Below, piece by piece: positions 8,510-16,924 of a DNA stretch of 64,000 bases. The position numbers were made by a program, and so were the translations under genes. This DNA is from Leifsonia sp. Root112D2 (GTDB taxonomy: Bacteria > Actinomycetota > Actinomycetes > Actinomycetales > Microbacteriaceae), in NCBI RefSeq assembly GCF_001424905.1, contig NZ_LMCU01000001.1, positions 2,535,480 through 2,599,479 on the forward strand, in the 5' to 3' direction. A model generated the notes under the pieces. That model made no database searches, was not told the DNA's origin, and worked only from the letters and a program-made list of their open reading frames with translations. The first letter of the stretch is position 1. Each line of letters starts with the position of its first letter.

Positions 8510-9469
8510 GTGACAGCACAGACAACGGTGAGACGATCGGACCGCCGGGGTACCTCCCCGGCGGGCCGCCGTCGCCACAACCCGGTCACCTGGGTGCAGC
8601 GTGGCGGACTGACGACGCTGCTGTTCCTGCTCCCGCTGCTGATCATCTTCGGAGTCTTCTCGTGGAACCCGATAGTGCAATCGGTCATCATGAGTTTCCA
8701 GAAGACCAACCTCGTCACAGCACCGGCCTTCGTGGGCTGGGACAATTTCGTCGCGGTCTTCCACGACCCGGTGTTCTGGCTCGCGGTTCGCAACACCGGC
8801 TACTTCGCCGTGCTCGCCCTGCTCTTCGGCTATCCGCTGCCCCTCATCGCGGCGGTGCTCATGAGCGAGGTCAAGCGCATGAAGGGGCTGTACAGCGTTC
8901 TGGCCTATCTGCCCGTGATCATCCCGCCCGTCGTCTCCGTGCTGCTGTGGAAGATCTTCTACGACGCATCCCCGACCGGAGTCTTCAACTCGGTGCTGGC
9001 GGTCTTCGGAATTCCACCACAGCCGTGGATTCAGGATGTCGCCACCGCCATGCCATCGCTCGTGCTGCAGGCGACCTGGGCGGGAGCCGGTGGGGCGATC
9101 ATCATCTATCTCGCCGCGCTCACCGGCGTCTCCCCGGAACTCTACGATGCGGCCGAGGTCGACGGAGCGAGCATCTGGAAGAAGATCTGGCACGTCACGC
9201 TGCCGCAGCTGCGCGGCATCCTGTTCATCACCTTGATTCTTCAGGTCATCGCAACGGCCCAGGTGTTTCTGCAGCCCTATCTCTTCACGGCAGGAGGGCC
9301 CGTCAACTCGACGACGACCATCCTGCTGCTGATCTACCAATACGCGTTCACGAACAGCCTCGGCGGCGCCTACGGGCAGGCCACGGCGCTGAGCCTCATG
9401 CTCGCCATCTTTCTGGCGATCCTGTCGATCGTGTACTTTCGCATCACCGCACGATGGAGTGACAATTGA
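8510..9469 (+). CDS. Sugar ABC transporter permease, MalF-like
   Basis: A 319-aa integral membrane protein with about six helices. The EAA loop that docks the ATPase is visible as YDAAEVDGASIWKKIWHVTLP. The N-terminus is basic and polar before the first helix. The GTG at 8510 starts three bases after the upstream stop codon and gives the family's normal length; longer in-frame readings overlap the binding-protein gene and are not credible. It forms the importer with the following permease. No ATP-binding subunit gene is present in the cluster. Confidence 0.92.
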   Translation: MTAQTTVRRSDRRGTSPAGRRRHNPVTWVQRGGLTTLLFLLPLLIIFGVFSWNPIVQSVIMSFQKTNLVTAPAFVGWDNFVAVFHDPVFWLAVRNTGYFAVLALLFGYPLPLIAAVLMSEVKRMKGLYSVLAYLPVIIPPVVSVLLWKIFYDASPTGVFNSVLAVFGIPPQPWIQDVATAMPSLVLQATWAGAGGAIIIYLAALTGVSPELYDAAEVDGASIWKKIWHVTLPQLRGILFITLILQVIATAQVFLQPYLFTAGGPVNSTTTILLLIYQYAFTNSLGGAYGQATALSLMLAIFLAILSIVYFRITARWSDN

Positions 9470-10383
9470 CGACCTCGGTATTGAAGCGCGTGCGGGTGCA
9501 ATCGGAGGCGGATCGCGGCATTCTCTCGGGCACGGATTGGCGCAGGCCGCCGGTGCGCGCCTTCGGCAGCGCGGTGCATGTCGTGCTGCTGGTTCTGCTC
9601 GTGCTCGTCGGACTGGTTCCGCTGTTGTGGCTTCTGAAGTCGGCGGTCACAACCACCCAGGACACGCTCACCCAGCCGTTGGCGCTGTTTCCACATGGAA
9701 TCGAATGGTCGAACCTGTCGAAGGCCTGGAACGACGTTCACATCGGCGACTTCTTCTTCAACACGATCGCCATGGCGGCCGGGGAGTGGGCGGTGCAGAT
9801 CGTCGTGGCCACGACCGGCGGCTTCGTGCTGTCTGTCCTGCGGCCGAGGTACGCGAAATTCGTGGCGGGACTCGTGCTGGCCACCCTCTTCGTACCGGCC
9901 GTGGTGCTGCTCGTTCCGCTCTACCTCACGATCCTGCATCCGCCGTTGATCGGTGCTTCGATGATCAACACCTACTGGGCGGTGTGGCTGCCCGCCGGTG
10001 CCAGTGCATTCAATGTGCTGTTGGTGATGCGGTTTTTCGACAGCCTGCCGCGTGAGGTTTTCGAGGCTGCGCAGACGGATGGTGCCGGAACCTTTCGGCT
10101 GTTCTTCTCCATCGTGTTGCCGATGTCCAAGCCGATTCTCGGCGTCGTCTCGGTCTTCGCCATCACCGCGGCGTGGGCGGACTTCCTCTGGCCGAACCTG
10201 GTGCTCACCGACATCTCCGTGCAGCCGCTCTCGGTGCGACTGCCGCAGATCGCCTCAAGCACCGACCTCGGGGTCTACCTTGCGGCACTGGCGATAGCCA
10301 CGATGATCCCCGTGGTGATCTTCCTGATCTTCCAGCGCACCTTCCTGCGCGGCGGCGGGCTGGGCGGGGCCGTCAAAGGGTGA
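9466..10383 (+). CDS. Sugar ABC transporter permease, MalG-like
   Basis: A 305-aa permease with a hydrophobic first helix at about residues 38-58 and an EAA loop reading FEAAQTDGAGTFRLFFSIVLP. The TTG start at 9466 overlaps the stop of the preceding permease (TTGA), so the two are translationally coupled. It ends the locus; the next gene converges from the opposite strand 18 nt away. It probably partners with an ATPase encoded elsewhere, such as a shared MsiK-type subunit known from other actinobacteria. Confidence 0.92.
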   Translation: MTTSVLKRVRVQSEADRGILSGTDWRRPPVRAFGSAVHVVLLVLLVLVGLVPLLWLLKSAVTTTQDTLTQPLALFPHGIEWSNLSKAWNDVHIGDFFFNTIAMAAGEWAVQIVVATTGGFVLSVLRPRYAKFVAGLVLATLFVPAVVLLVPLYLTILHPPLIGASMINTYWAVWLPAGASAFNVLLVMRFFDSLPREVFEAAQTDGAGTFRLFFSIVLPMSKPILGVVSVFAITAAWADFLWPNLVLTDISVQPLSVRLPQIASSTDLGVYLAALAIATMIPVVIFLIFQRTFLRGGGLGGAVKG

Positions 10384-10401
10384 GGCGCGGGCGCCACGGG
10401 G

Positions 10402-11442
10402 TCATTCGCCCAGGATCTCCTCGCGCACGCGTCGCAAATCCTCCATGAGCGAGCCGATGAGAATCCAGTGTGTGCTCTGCGGCAGCATGACAGACAGTGG
10501 CGCGGTGAGGGCGGGAAGCTCCGCGGTCGTTGCCTCCGGCTCCATGCCGTCGGATTCCTTATGGCGCACGAGCAGGCGCAGATCGTGGGCCGCTCGGGTG
10601 ATCTCGGATGAGATGGCCCGCACCGCCGGTTCCGTGCGCAGCCCATCGTCGTAGTGGTCTCGGAGGGCTCGTGTCATGCCCAGCACGCGGGTGATGAGAG
10701 GTGTGAGCCTGGCCAGCAGCTCGGCGTCTTCAGCGAGCACATCGCGGTGCCGGGACCGGCGGGGATTGAGTTTCAGACTCTCTTCGCCCTGCTTCAGCGC
10801 GGCATCCGCCTTGGCCTGCATGGGCCGCAGCAGGCGCGCGGTGATGAGCAGTTCCTCGAGCTGGGCTGGCTTCTGCGCGCTGATCAGGGCGGCGGCGAGT
10901 CGCTCCAGGGTCGCGGCGATCTCGTTGGCCAGGCGCATCACGGATTGGTGGGCCGGCGCGAGCAGAACCGGGGGCACGATGGCCACGTTCACGATGATGC
11001 CGATGATGGCGCCGATGATCGTCTCGACGATGCGGTCGAGCGCATAGTTCGGAGTCGACGTTCCTATCGACAACACGAGCATCGCGCTGATCGGCACCTG
11101 GTTGGCCGTGCCGGGGGTGAGCCTGAGCACCCAGCCGAGAAATATCGCCACCACTATCGCCAGCAGGACTATCCAACTCGCGCCGTGAAAGACCAGGGTG
11201 ATGGCGTAGGCGACGAGCACGCCCACTATGACCCCGAGGGAGCGTTCGATGGCCTTGCCGAGAGTCTGATTCACACTCGGCTGCACCACCAGAAGGGCAG
11301 CGATGGTCGCGAAGACCGGCAGTTGGCCGGGCAGAAGCAACTCCGCCACGATCCAGGCGAGAACCGTCGCGACGGCGACCTTGGCGACCTGCAGGAGGGG
11401 CAGGCGGCTTGTCGCCCGCACAGTGGTGGTCAGCCGCATCAT
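10402..11442 (-). CDS. FUSC-family membrane protein
   Basis: A 346-aa protein with an N-terminal block of about six hydrophobic helices (residues 15-160) and a helical cytoplasmic half that is charged and coiled-coil-like. The layout matches the FUSC/aromatic-acid-exporter superfamily, whose members are implicated in efflux of small aromatic compounds. The start at 11442 overlaps the end of the upstream HTH_42 gene by 4 nt, so it is the last gene of a three-gene minus-strand operon. Substrate unknown. Confidence 0.8.
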   Translation of the reverse strand: MMRLTTTVRATSRLPLLQVAKVAVATVLAWIVAELLLPGQLPVFATIAALLVVQPSVNQTLGKAIERSLGVIVGVLVAYAITLVFHGASWIVLLAIVVAIFLGWVLRLTPGTANQVPISAMLVLSIGTSTPNYALDRIVETIIGAIIGIIVNVAIVPPVLLAPAHQSVMRLANEIAATLERLAAALISAQKPAQLEELLITARLLRPMQAKADAALKQGEESLKLNPRRSRHRDVLAEDAELLARLTPLITRVLGMTRALRDHYDDGLRTEPAVRAISSEITRAAHDLRLLVRHKESDGMEPEATTAELPALTAPLSVMLPQSTHWILIGSLMEDLRRVREEILGE

Positions 11443-12548
11443 GCCAGCGTAACCGTGGCCGGCATGCCGAGAAAGCGGCCGTATCTCGTCGCCGCACGAC
11501 CGAAACCGCGGTGCTGCCAGGCGAGGGCATCGCCGAAGAGTTCCGCGCTCAGGGCTGTCTCGCGGGAGCCTTGCGTGCGGCGCCAGGTTCCGACGACTCG
11601 GCCGCCCGCGACAATCGTGGCCTGGAAGACACCGTTGTTGCCCGGAACGATCCGGGGCGCGAATTCATCGGCGAGTACGAGCGACCGGTCCTGGTAGCCC
11701 AAAAGATATTCGTCGAAGCCGGGCAGCGCGTACACGGACCTCTTGCCGCCGGGCATCTTCGACGGTGTCGTGTCGGCCTCCGCCCGTGCCATCCAGTACG
11801 ACGTGCCGTCCACCACCAGCTCGCTCAGCTCGTCGGCGGCAAGTGCGAGGCCCTTTGTGGCGTCGGCGACGGTGGTCTTCGACCACCAGGCGAAGTCTTT
11901 GAGGGTAGCCGGGCCGTGCCCGCTGAAGTAGCGCAGCACGAACTCGCGCAGCGCCTCATCGGGCTCCAGGCGCCGTGGCGACGCCACCCATTCGTCGAGC
12001 AGAACCATCGCCTGTTGGTTGCGATGTGTCGGCCCCCAGCAGACCAGCCCGGTCTGGGCGAGATACCAGAGCAGATGGTAGCCGCGCTGGCCACCGGTGG
12101 TGATTCCGGATGCCTCGAACAGCGTCATCAGTTCGCTCCGCCCGAGCCGCCTGCCGCCGCCCAGCGCCCCGATCACGAGATCGCGGGCGCGGGAGAGCGT
12201 CTGCTCGTCGAGTTCGAGTTGGCGCCTGCGGGTCACGGTGGAGGCGAGCATGCGCGCCGAGGTGAGCGAGAGTATCCAGCCGAGATCTTCTGCCGCCACC
12301 ATATGCAGGGTTCCGCGCATGGGCCATGAGCGAACTATCTCGCCGTCGTCGAGAGCCGAGATGACGTCGCTGAGCCGGGATCCTCGGGTGCGCAGCCCGA
12401 CGGCCCAGCAGGCCGCGGCAAAATCCTGCGCCTGCAACGCCAAAAGGTGTCGCACGCTCGGCGTGGCCGAGGCGGTGCCGTCACCACTGATGCGCTGGGA
12501 GGCGAGTCGAAGGCGAATGAGGTCCGCTGCCGAGGCGTTGGTGGGCAT
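11439..12548 (-). CDS. Winged-helix HTH_42 (YcaQ/AlkZ-like) protein
   Basis: A 369-aa protein of the HTH_42 superfamily. Its N-terminal region contains Q39-A-Q41 in LLALQAQDFAAACWAVGLR. A QxQ motif in this place is the catalytic signature of the AlkZ/YcaQ DNA glycosylases that unhook interstrand crosslinks or remove alkylated bases. Later motifs (WPMRGTLHMV, LPGFDEYLLGYQDRS) also fit the family. The ATG at 12548 begins 5 nt past the App1 stop codon; in-frame codons further upstream overlap that gene. DNA repair is the likely role, but many family members are uncharacterised. Confidence 0.78.
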   Translation of the reverse strand: MPTNASAADLIRLRLASQRISGDGTASATPSVRHLLALQAQDFAAACWAVGLRTRGSRLSDVISALDDGEIVRSWPMRGTLHMVAAEDLGWILSLTSARMLASTVTRRRQLELDEQTLSRARDLVIGALGGGRRLGRSELMTLFEASGITTGGQRGYHLLWYLAQTGLVCWGPTHRNQQAMVLLDEWVASPRRLEPDEALREFVLRYFSGHGPATLKDFAWWSKTTVADATKGLALAADELSELVVDGTSYWMARAEADTTPSKMPGGKRSVYALPGFDEYLLGYQDRSLVLADEFAPRIVPGNNGVFQATIVAGGRVVGTWRRTQGSRETALSAELFGDALAWQHRGFGRAATRYGRFLGMPATVTLA

Positions 12549-12552
12549 CGAC

Positions 12553-13620
12553 TCAGCTGAGCAGGCCGAGCTCGGAAAGCTGGTCGCAGAGCGCGGAACC
12601 ATCCCCGGCGAAGACCCACGGGGTAGCACCCGTCTCGGATCGATCGATGGCCTTCGACCGGCCGCCGGCCAGCACCGCCTCGCCGGGGGAGAGCTGACGG
12701 ATGGCCACGGCCGCGACACTCGACGGATGATTGCGTGCGAACTCACCGTAGATGTCTTCGTCGTGCTGGCCGTCATCGCCGACGAGCAGCCAGCGCAGCT
12801 TCGGGAATTCCGCTGCAAGCCGCTCAAGACTGCTGCGCTTGTGCTCCGTTCCGCTGCGGAACCAGCGGTCGTGGGTCGGCCCCCAATCGGTGAGCAGCAG
12901 CGGACCGGCCGGGTAGAGATTGCGGGAAAGGAATCGAGTCAGCGTCGGCGCGACATTCCAGGCACCCGTCGAGAGATACACCACGGGCGTGCCGGGATGC
13001 TCCTCGGCGAGACGTTCGAGCAGAACCGCCATGCCGGGGGTAGGCACGCGCGCATGCTCGTCAAGCACGAAGGTGTTCCACGCCGCCAGCAGAGGCCGCG
13101 GGAGAGCGGTCACCATCACGGTGTCGTCGACGTCGGAGATGACACCGAAGCGGGCGGCGGGGTCTACGACGAAGATAGGCGCCTCGGCAACCGTCACCGC
13201 ATCATCCGTTGTCATGCTCGCGGTGTGCCAGCCGGGCGCGAGCTCGATCGGTAATACCGCGTCGATGACGCCTCCCCGATCGGGCCGCACGGTGTGCACG
13301 CTACCGTCAATATCCACCGTGACCGACACGTCATTCACCGGAACGCTAGTGAAACTGCGCCAGCCCCGGATGCTTTCCACACGTTGCCGATTCTTGCGTT
13401 CGGCGCGGCTGCCCGGTCGCGGCTCCTTCGCCAGCAGAACCCGGCCCAGTACGCGCACCCATGTCGTCGAGCCGTAGCCGGTATACGGCACAACCGTCGA
13501 GAGAAAACCACGCTTGCGCGCACGTCTGGCCCTGAAGTCGTGGAACAGGTCTTCCATGCGCGCCGCACGATGCACGATCGGCGCGGGGAGCGCGTCGTAC
13601 GGGTCGGTGGAATCGGCCAT
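12553..13620 (-). CDS. App1-family phosphatase (DxDxT)
   Basis: A 355-aa protein with the App1 phosphatidate-phosphatase catalytic domain. FGVISDVDDTV places the HAD-like DxDxT motif at residues 163-167, preceded by a beta-rich domain (about 90-155) and followed by VVYLSTGAWN and LLVGDDGQHDEDIY, which carry the remaining HAD motifs. The yeast homologue dephosphorylates phosphatidic acid; bacterial members are mostly uncharacterised. It is the first gene of an operon with the HTH_42 and FUSC genes. A weak -10, CAGACT, lies 6 nt before the ATG. Confidence 0.85.
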   Translation of the reverse strand: MADSTDPYDALPAPIVHRAARMEDLFHDFRARRARKRGFLSTVVPYTGYGSTTWVRVLGRVLLAKEPRPGSRAERKNRQRVESIRGWRSFTSVPVNDVSVTVDIDGSVHTVRPDRGGVIDAVLPIELAPGWHTASMTTDDAVTVAEAPIFVVDPAARFGVISDVDDTVMVTALPRPLLAAWNTFVLDEHARVPTPGMAVLLERLAEEHPGTPVVYLSTGAWNVAPTLTRFLSRNLYPAGPLLLTDWGPTHDRWFRSGTEHKRSSLERLAAEFPKLRWLLVGDDGQHDEDIYGEFARNHPSSVAAVAIRQLSPGEAVLAGGRSKAIDRSETGATPWVFAGDGSALCDQLSELGLLS

Positions 13621-13747
13621 TGACTCAGTCTGGCATGCGGAGCGAAATGAGGATTACTTACCGACGCGCCTTAAAGTGCCGACAGTATGAGGGAATATCA
13701 GAATATGATCCAAGCAATGCGGCGGGTTATGCCAAAGCAGGGCTGAT

Positions 13748-13778
13748 TTGACCCCACTCGACGTAGAGTGGGTACGCA
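13748..13778 (+). promoter_or_regulatory. Candidate TetR operator within its own promoter
   Basis: A perfect 7-bp inverted repeat, CCCACTC (13753-13759) and GAGTGGG (13766-13772), lies directly after a -35-like TTGACC (13748-13753) and ends at a weak -10-like TACGCA (from 13773). This is the expected place for a self-binding TetR repressor. The arrangement is visible; binding is inferred. Confidence 0.4.
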
Positions 13779-13797
13779 TTTCGAAGGAGTAGCCCTA

Positions 13798-14457
13798 GTG
13801 CCCAACAACAAGAACTCGCTTGGCGACGCCCAGCAGGTCCTTCCGCTCGTCAGAACAGAACCCATCCAGGAGCGCAGCGCCGCTCGCGTGGACGCCCTGC
13901 TGGACGCCGCTGCAGAGGTGGTGGATGAGATCGGTTTCGACCGGCTGACGACAGCCATGGTCGCGGAGCGCGCCGGCGCATCGATCGGCACCGTCTATCG
14001 GTATTTTCCCGATCGTATCGTGCTGCTGCAGGCGCTGCGGGATCGGGCGATAGATCGCTATCGGGATGCGATAGTCGAGCGCATTGCCGCGGATTCTCCG
14101 GCCAATTGGGTCGACGCCGTCGACTCGGCCATCGACGCGTTCGTCTCGATGTTCCGCACCGAACGAGGATTCCGCATCATTCGGTTCGCGGATGCCGAAC
14201 GAGGTCCGCTCTCACCGGCGGAGCCACCGCGGGTGGGATTCTTCTCGCTGCGATTTGCAGACATCCTCTCGGCGGAATATGTACTGCCGACCGCGAAAGA
14301 TCTGCAGTTCCACCTGGAGATCGTGGTCGAACTCGTCGACTCGCTGGTCAACCGCGCGTTTCTGGTGGACACCGCCGGAGACGAGCGATTCATCGCGGAG
14401 GCTCGCGTCGTCGTGCGCCGGTACCTGGACGCCCGTTACGGCGAAAACGAGGCCTGA
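13798..14457 (+). CDS. TetR-family transcriptional regulator
   Basis: A 219-aa regulator. After a polar tail of about 25 residues, TEPIQERSAARVDALLDAAAEV leads into the helix-turn-helix (FDRLTTAMVAERAGASIGTVYRYFPDR). The C-terminal ligand/dimer domain is unassigned. The GTG at 13798 has GAAGGAG 8 nt upstream; a longer reading from 13768 would run through the promoter and its inverted repeat. It precedes the osmoprotectant importer in the same direction by 101 nt, so that operon is its most likely target, but this is inference. Confidence 0.87.
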   Translation: MPNNKNSLGDAQQVLPLVRTEPIQERSAARVDALLDAAAEVVDEIGFDRLTTAMVAERAGASIGTVYRYFPDRIVLLQALRDRAIDRYRDAIVERIAADSPANWVDAVDSAIDAFVSMFRTERGFRIIRFADAERGPLSPAEPPRVGFFSLRFADILSAEYVLPTAKDLQFHLEIVVELVDSLVNRAFLVDTAGDERFIAEARVVVRRYLDARYGENEA

Positions 14458-14510
14458 CACGCCGAGCGGCCTTTGCGAAATACCGCGAATGATGTTTAAG
14501 TAGTTCGGTA

Positions 14511-14531
14511 GATGCGAGGGCAAATCGCATC
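14511..14531. repeat. Inverted repeat ahead of osmoprotectant operon
   Basis: GATGCGA (14511-14517) and TCGCATC (14525-14531) form a perfect 7-bp inverted repeat with a 7-nt loop, 28 nt before the ATP-binding gene. It may be a protein operator or a 5' UTR hairpin. A weak promoter (TTTGCG, then TTTAAG) could lie just upstream. Confidence 0.45.
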
Positions 14532-14558
14532 ATCCTCTTCCAGGAACGAGCCGACCGC

Positions 14559-15443
14559 ATGATCGAGTTCAGATCGGTAACGAAGCAGTTCCCCGATGGC
14601 ACGGTAGCCGTTGACGACTTCAGCCTGGTGATTGAATCGCGCAAGACCACCGTGCTCGTTGGCTCTTCGGGCAGCGGCAAGACCACGATTCTGCGCATGA
14701 TCAATCGCATGATCGACCCCACCAGCGGTTCGATCCTGATCGATGACCAGGACATCGGCACGCTCGAACCGGTCGGCCTGCGACGCAGCATCGGTTACGT
14801 CATGCAGAACTCGGGGCTGCTGCCGCATCGCACGGTCGCAGACAACATCGCGACGGTGCCGCGGCTGCGCGGAACCGCCAGGCGCGAGTCCCGGCAGCAG
14901 GCGCTGGAACTGATGGACACGGTTGGACTGGATCGCGGCCTCGCCGACCGTTATTCGAGCCAGCTCTCGGGCGGCCAGCAGCAGCGCGTCGGGGTGGCGC
15001 GCGGATTGGCCGTCGACCCGAACATTCTGCTCATGGACGAGCCCTTCGGAGCCGTTGACCCGCTCGTGCGCTCCGAACTGCAACAGGAACTGCTGCGGCT
15101 GCAGAGCGAACTCGGCAAGACCGTGGTGTTCGTCACCCACGACATCGATGAGGCGTTCCTTCTCGGCGACCAGGTCGTCATCTTCCGCACCGGAGGAATC
15201 GTGGCGCAGAAGGGCACTCCCGCCGAGATCCTCTCGAATCCCGCGGATGATTTCGTCGCCAGCTTCGTCGGAGCCGACCGCGGAAAGCGTGCGCTGCATA
15301 TCGAGAGCACGGCCCAGGGCTCCCTGGTCATCGACAGCGAGGGGCGGCCGGCCGGCGTGCTGGCATCCGTCGCCGCTTCTGAGGCAAAGGCCGGGCCCGT
15401 CATGGGCACGGGTGCTTCGGCGCAGGGTGAGCCGGGCTCGTGA
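14559..15443 (+). CDS. Osmoprotectant ABC transporter ATP-binding protein
   Basis: A 294-aa ABC ATPase close to OpuCA/ProV types. It has Walker A GSSGSGKTT, the Q-loop region YVMQNSGLLPHRTV, signature LSGGQQQR, Walker B LLMDEPFGAVD and the switch His in FVTHDIDEA. Many osmoprotectant ATPases carry two C-terminal CBS domains that sense ionic strength; here only a short tail follows the ATPase, so such gating appears absent. The stop overlaps the following permease start (GTGA). It energises uptake of glycine betaine, choline, carnitine or similar solutes. Confidence 0.9.
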   Translation: MIEFRSVTKQFPDGTVAVDDFSLVIESRKTTVLVGSSGSGKTTILRMINRMIDPTSGSILIDDQDIGTLEPVGLRRSIGYVMQNSGLLPHRTVADNIATVPRLRGTARRESRQQALELMDTVGLDRGLADRYSSQLSGGQQQRVGVARGLAVDPNILLMDEPFGAVDPLVRSELQQELLRLQSELGKTVVFVTHDIDEAFLLGDQVVIFRTGGIVAQKGTPAEILSNPADDFVASFVGADRGKRALHIESTAQGSLVIDSEGRPAGVLASVAASEAKAGPVMGTGASAQGEPGS

Positions 15444-16129
15444 CCTGGCTGTGGTCGAATTTCGACCTGGTCTGGCAGCTGACGCTCGATCACGTCGCGC
15501 TCAGCGTGCCTCCGATCGTCGTCGGATTTCTGCTTTCCCTGCCGATCGGCTGGCTGGCGAACAGGCGCAGGGGAGCCCGCCGCACCCTGCTGCCGATCGG
15601 GGGCATCCTGTACGCGATCCCCTCCCTGCCGCTGTTCGTCCTGATGCCCAGTCTGATCGGCACGAAGATTCTGGATCCCATCAACGTGGTGATCGCGCTG
15701 TCGATCTACTCGCTTGCCCTGATGGTGCGCACCTCCGCGGATGCTCTCGCCTCCGTCGACCCTGATGTCAGGCAGTCCTCAACCGCCGTCGGGTTCTCCG
15801 CATGGCAGCGATTCTGGCAGGTCGAACTGCCACTGGCCGGCCCCGTGCTTCTCGCCGGTGTGCGTGTTGTCTCGGTGAGCACCGTGAGCCTCGTGAGCGT
15901 CGGTGCGGTGGTCGGCGTGAACAATCTCGGATACCTCTTTCTCAACGGCTTCCAGCGCGATTTTCCTGAGGAGATCTTCATCGGGATCGTGGCCTCCGTG
16001 CTCATCGCGCTCGTCTTCGACCTCGTTCTGGTCGGCATCGGTCGGGTGCTGATGCCATGGTCCCGGGCTACGGCCCGCTCACGGCGTCGACGTCAGAGAG
16101 CGGCGGCAGAGGCGGTGAGCGTCTCGTGA
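15440..16129 (+). CDS. Osmoprotectant ABC transporter permease 1
   Basis: A 229-aa permease of the OpuBB/OpuCB type with about five or six helices. The cytoplasmic docking loop reads QSSTAVGFSAWQRFWQVELPLAGP. A short basic C-terminal tail follows the last helix. The GTG start overlaps the ATPase stop and the stop overlaps the next permease start, so the genes are co-translated. The four-part set (ATPase, two short permeases, binding protein) is the classical compatible-solute importer. Confidence 0.9.
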   Translation: MTWLWSNFDLVWQLTLDHVALSVPPIVVGFLLSLPIGWLANRRRGARRTLLPIGGILYAIPSLPLFVLMPSLIGTKILDPINVVIALSIYSLALMVRTSADALASVDPDVRQSSTAVGFSAWQRFWQVELPLAGPVLLAGVRVVSVSTVSLVSVGAVVGVNNLGYLFLNGFQRDFPEEIFIGIVASVLIALVFDLVLVGIGRVLMPWSRATARSRRRRQRAAAEAVSVS

Positions 16130-16875
16130 ATGCCTTCCTCGACGCCTTCGCCTGGATCTTCGACCCGGCCCACTACAGCGGCTCGAGCTCGATTCCGCTG
16201 CGACTCGGAGAGCATGTCAGCTACTCGCTGATCACGCTGGTCATCGCCGCCGCAATCGCGCTCCCGATCGGCTTTGCCGTGGGCCATTTCGGTCGGGGCA
16301 CCGCGTTGAGTGTGCAGGTCTCGGGTGCCTTGCGCGCACTGCCGACCCTCGGCCTGGTGATCTTCCTTGCACTGGTTATTCCCGGACCCCTCGGTCTGGT
16401 ACCGCCGTTGATAGCCCTCGTCGTTCTGGCCGTGCCGCCGGTGCTCGCCGGTGCGTATTCGGCACTCGCGGCCGTCGATCGGGCCACGATCGACGCCGCC
16501 CGCGCCGTGGGAATGACCGAATGGCAGATCCTCTGGAAGGTGGAGATTCCGCTCGGACTCCCGCTGATCATCGGCGGCCTGCGCTCCGCGACGTTGCAGA
16601 TCATCGCGACCTGGACCGTTGCGGCGATCCTCCCGCTCGGAGGGCTCGGACGATACCTCTATGACGCACTCGCGGTACGCGATTACCCGCAGATGCTCGC
16701 CGGATCGATCCTTGTCATAGTGCTCGCGCTCGTCGTTGACGGTCTGTTCGCACTCGTGCAGAAGGCGGTCGTGCCTCGCGGGGTCACACAAGGGCGAACG
16801 TCAGAGGTTGGAGACAGAATACAGAGGCGGCGCCGCACGGTACCCGGATCAATCGGGAATGGTGTGGCCGGCTGA
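16126..16875 (+). CDS. Osmoprotectant ABC transporter permease 2
   Basis: A 249-aa permease related to the preceding one. The docking loop is DAARAVGMTEWQILWKVEIPLGLP and LPTLGLVIFLALVIPGPLGL matches the family. The GTG at 16126 overlaps the previous stop codon (GTGA); in-frame codons extend upstream to 16057 but lie inside the previous gene. The C-terminal 35 residues are basic and likely cytoplasmic. It probably forms the membrane channel with permease 1. Confidence 0.9.
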   Translation: MNAFLDAFAWIFDPAHYSGSSSIPLRLGEHVSYSLITLVIAAAIALPIGFAVGHFGRGTALSVQVSGALRALPTLGLVIFLALVIPGPLGLVPPLIALVVLAVPPVLAGAYSALAAVDRATIDAARAVGMTEWQILWKVEIPLGLPLIIGGLRSATLQIIATWTVAAILPLGGLGRYLYDALAVRDYPQMLAGSILVIVLALVVDGLFALVQKAVVPRGVTQGRTSEVGDRIQRRRRTVPGSIGNGVAG

Positions 16876-16924
16876 GAGGTTCAGTCGAAAGTGCGATTCA
16901 ATCCCAAGAGAATATGAGGCAACC

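Noticed and set aside
6969..8525. A 518-codon minus-strand frame opposite the glucosidase and sugar-binding protein genes
   Set aside because: Its low-complexity Arg/Val/Gly composition shows it to be a shadow of the coding strand; no recognisable motif is present.
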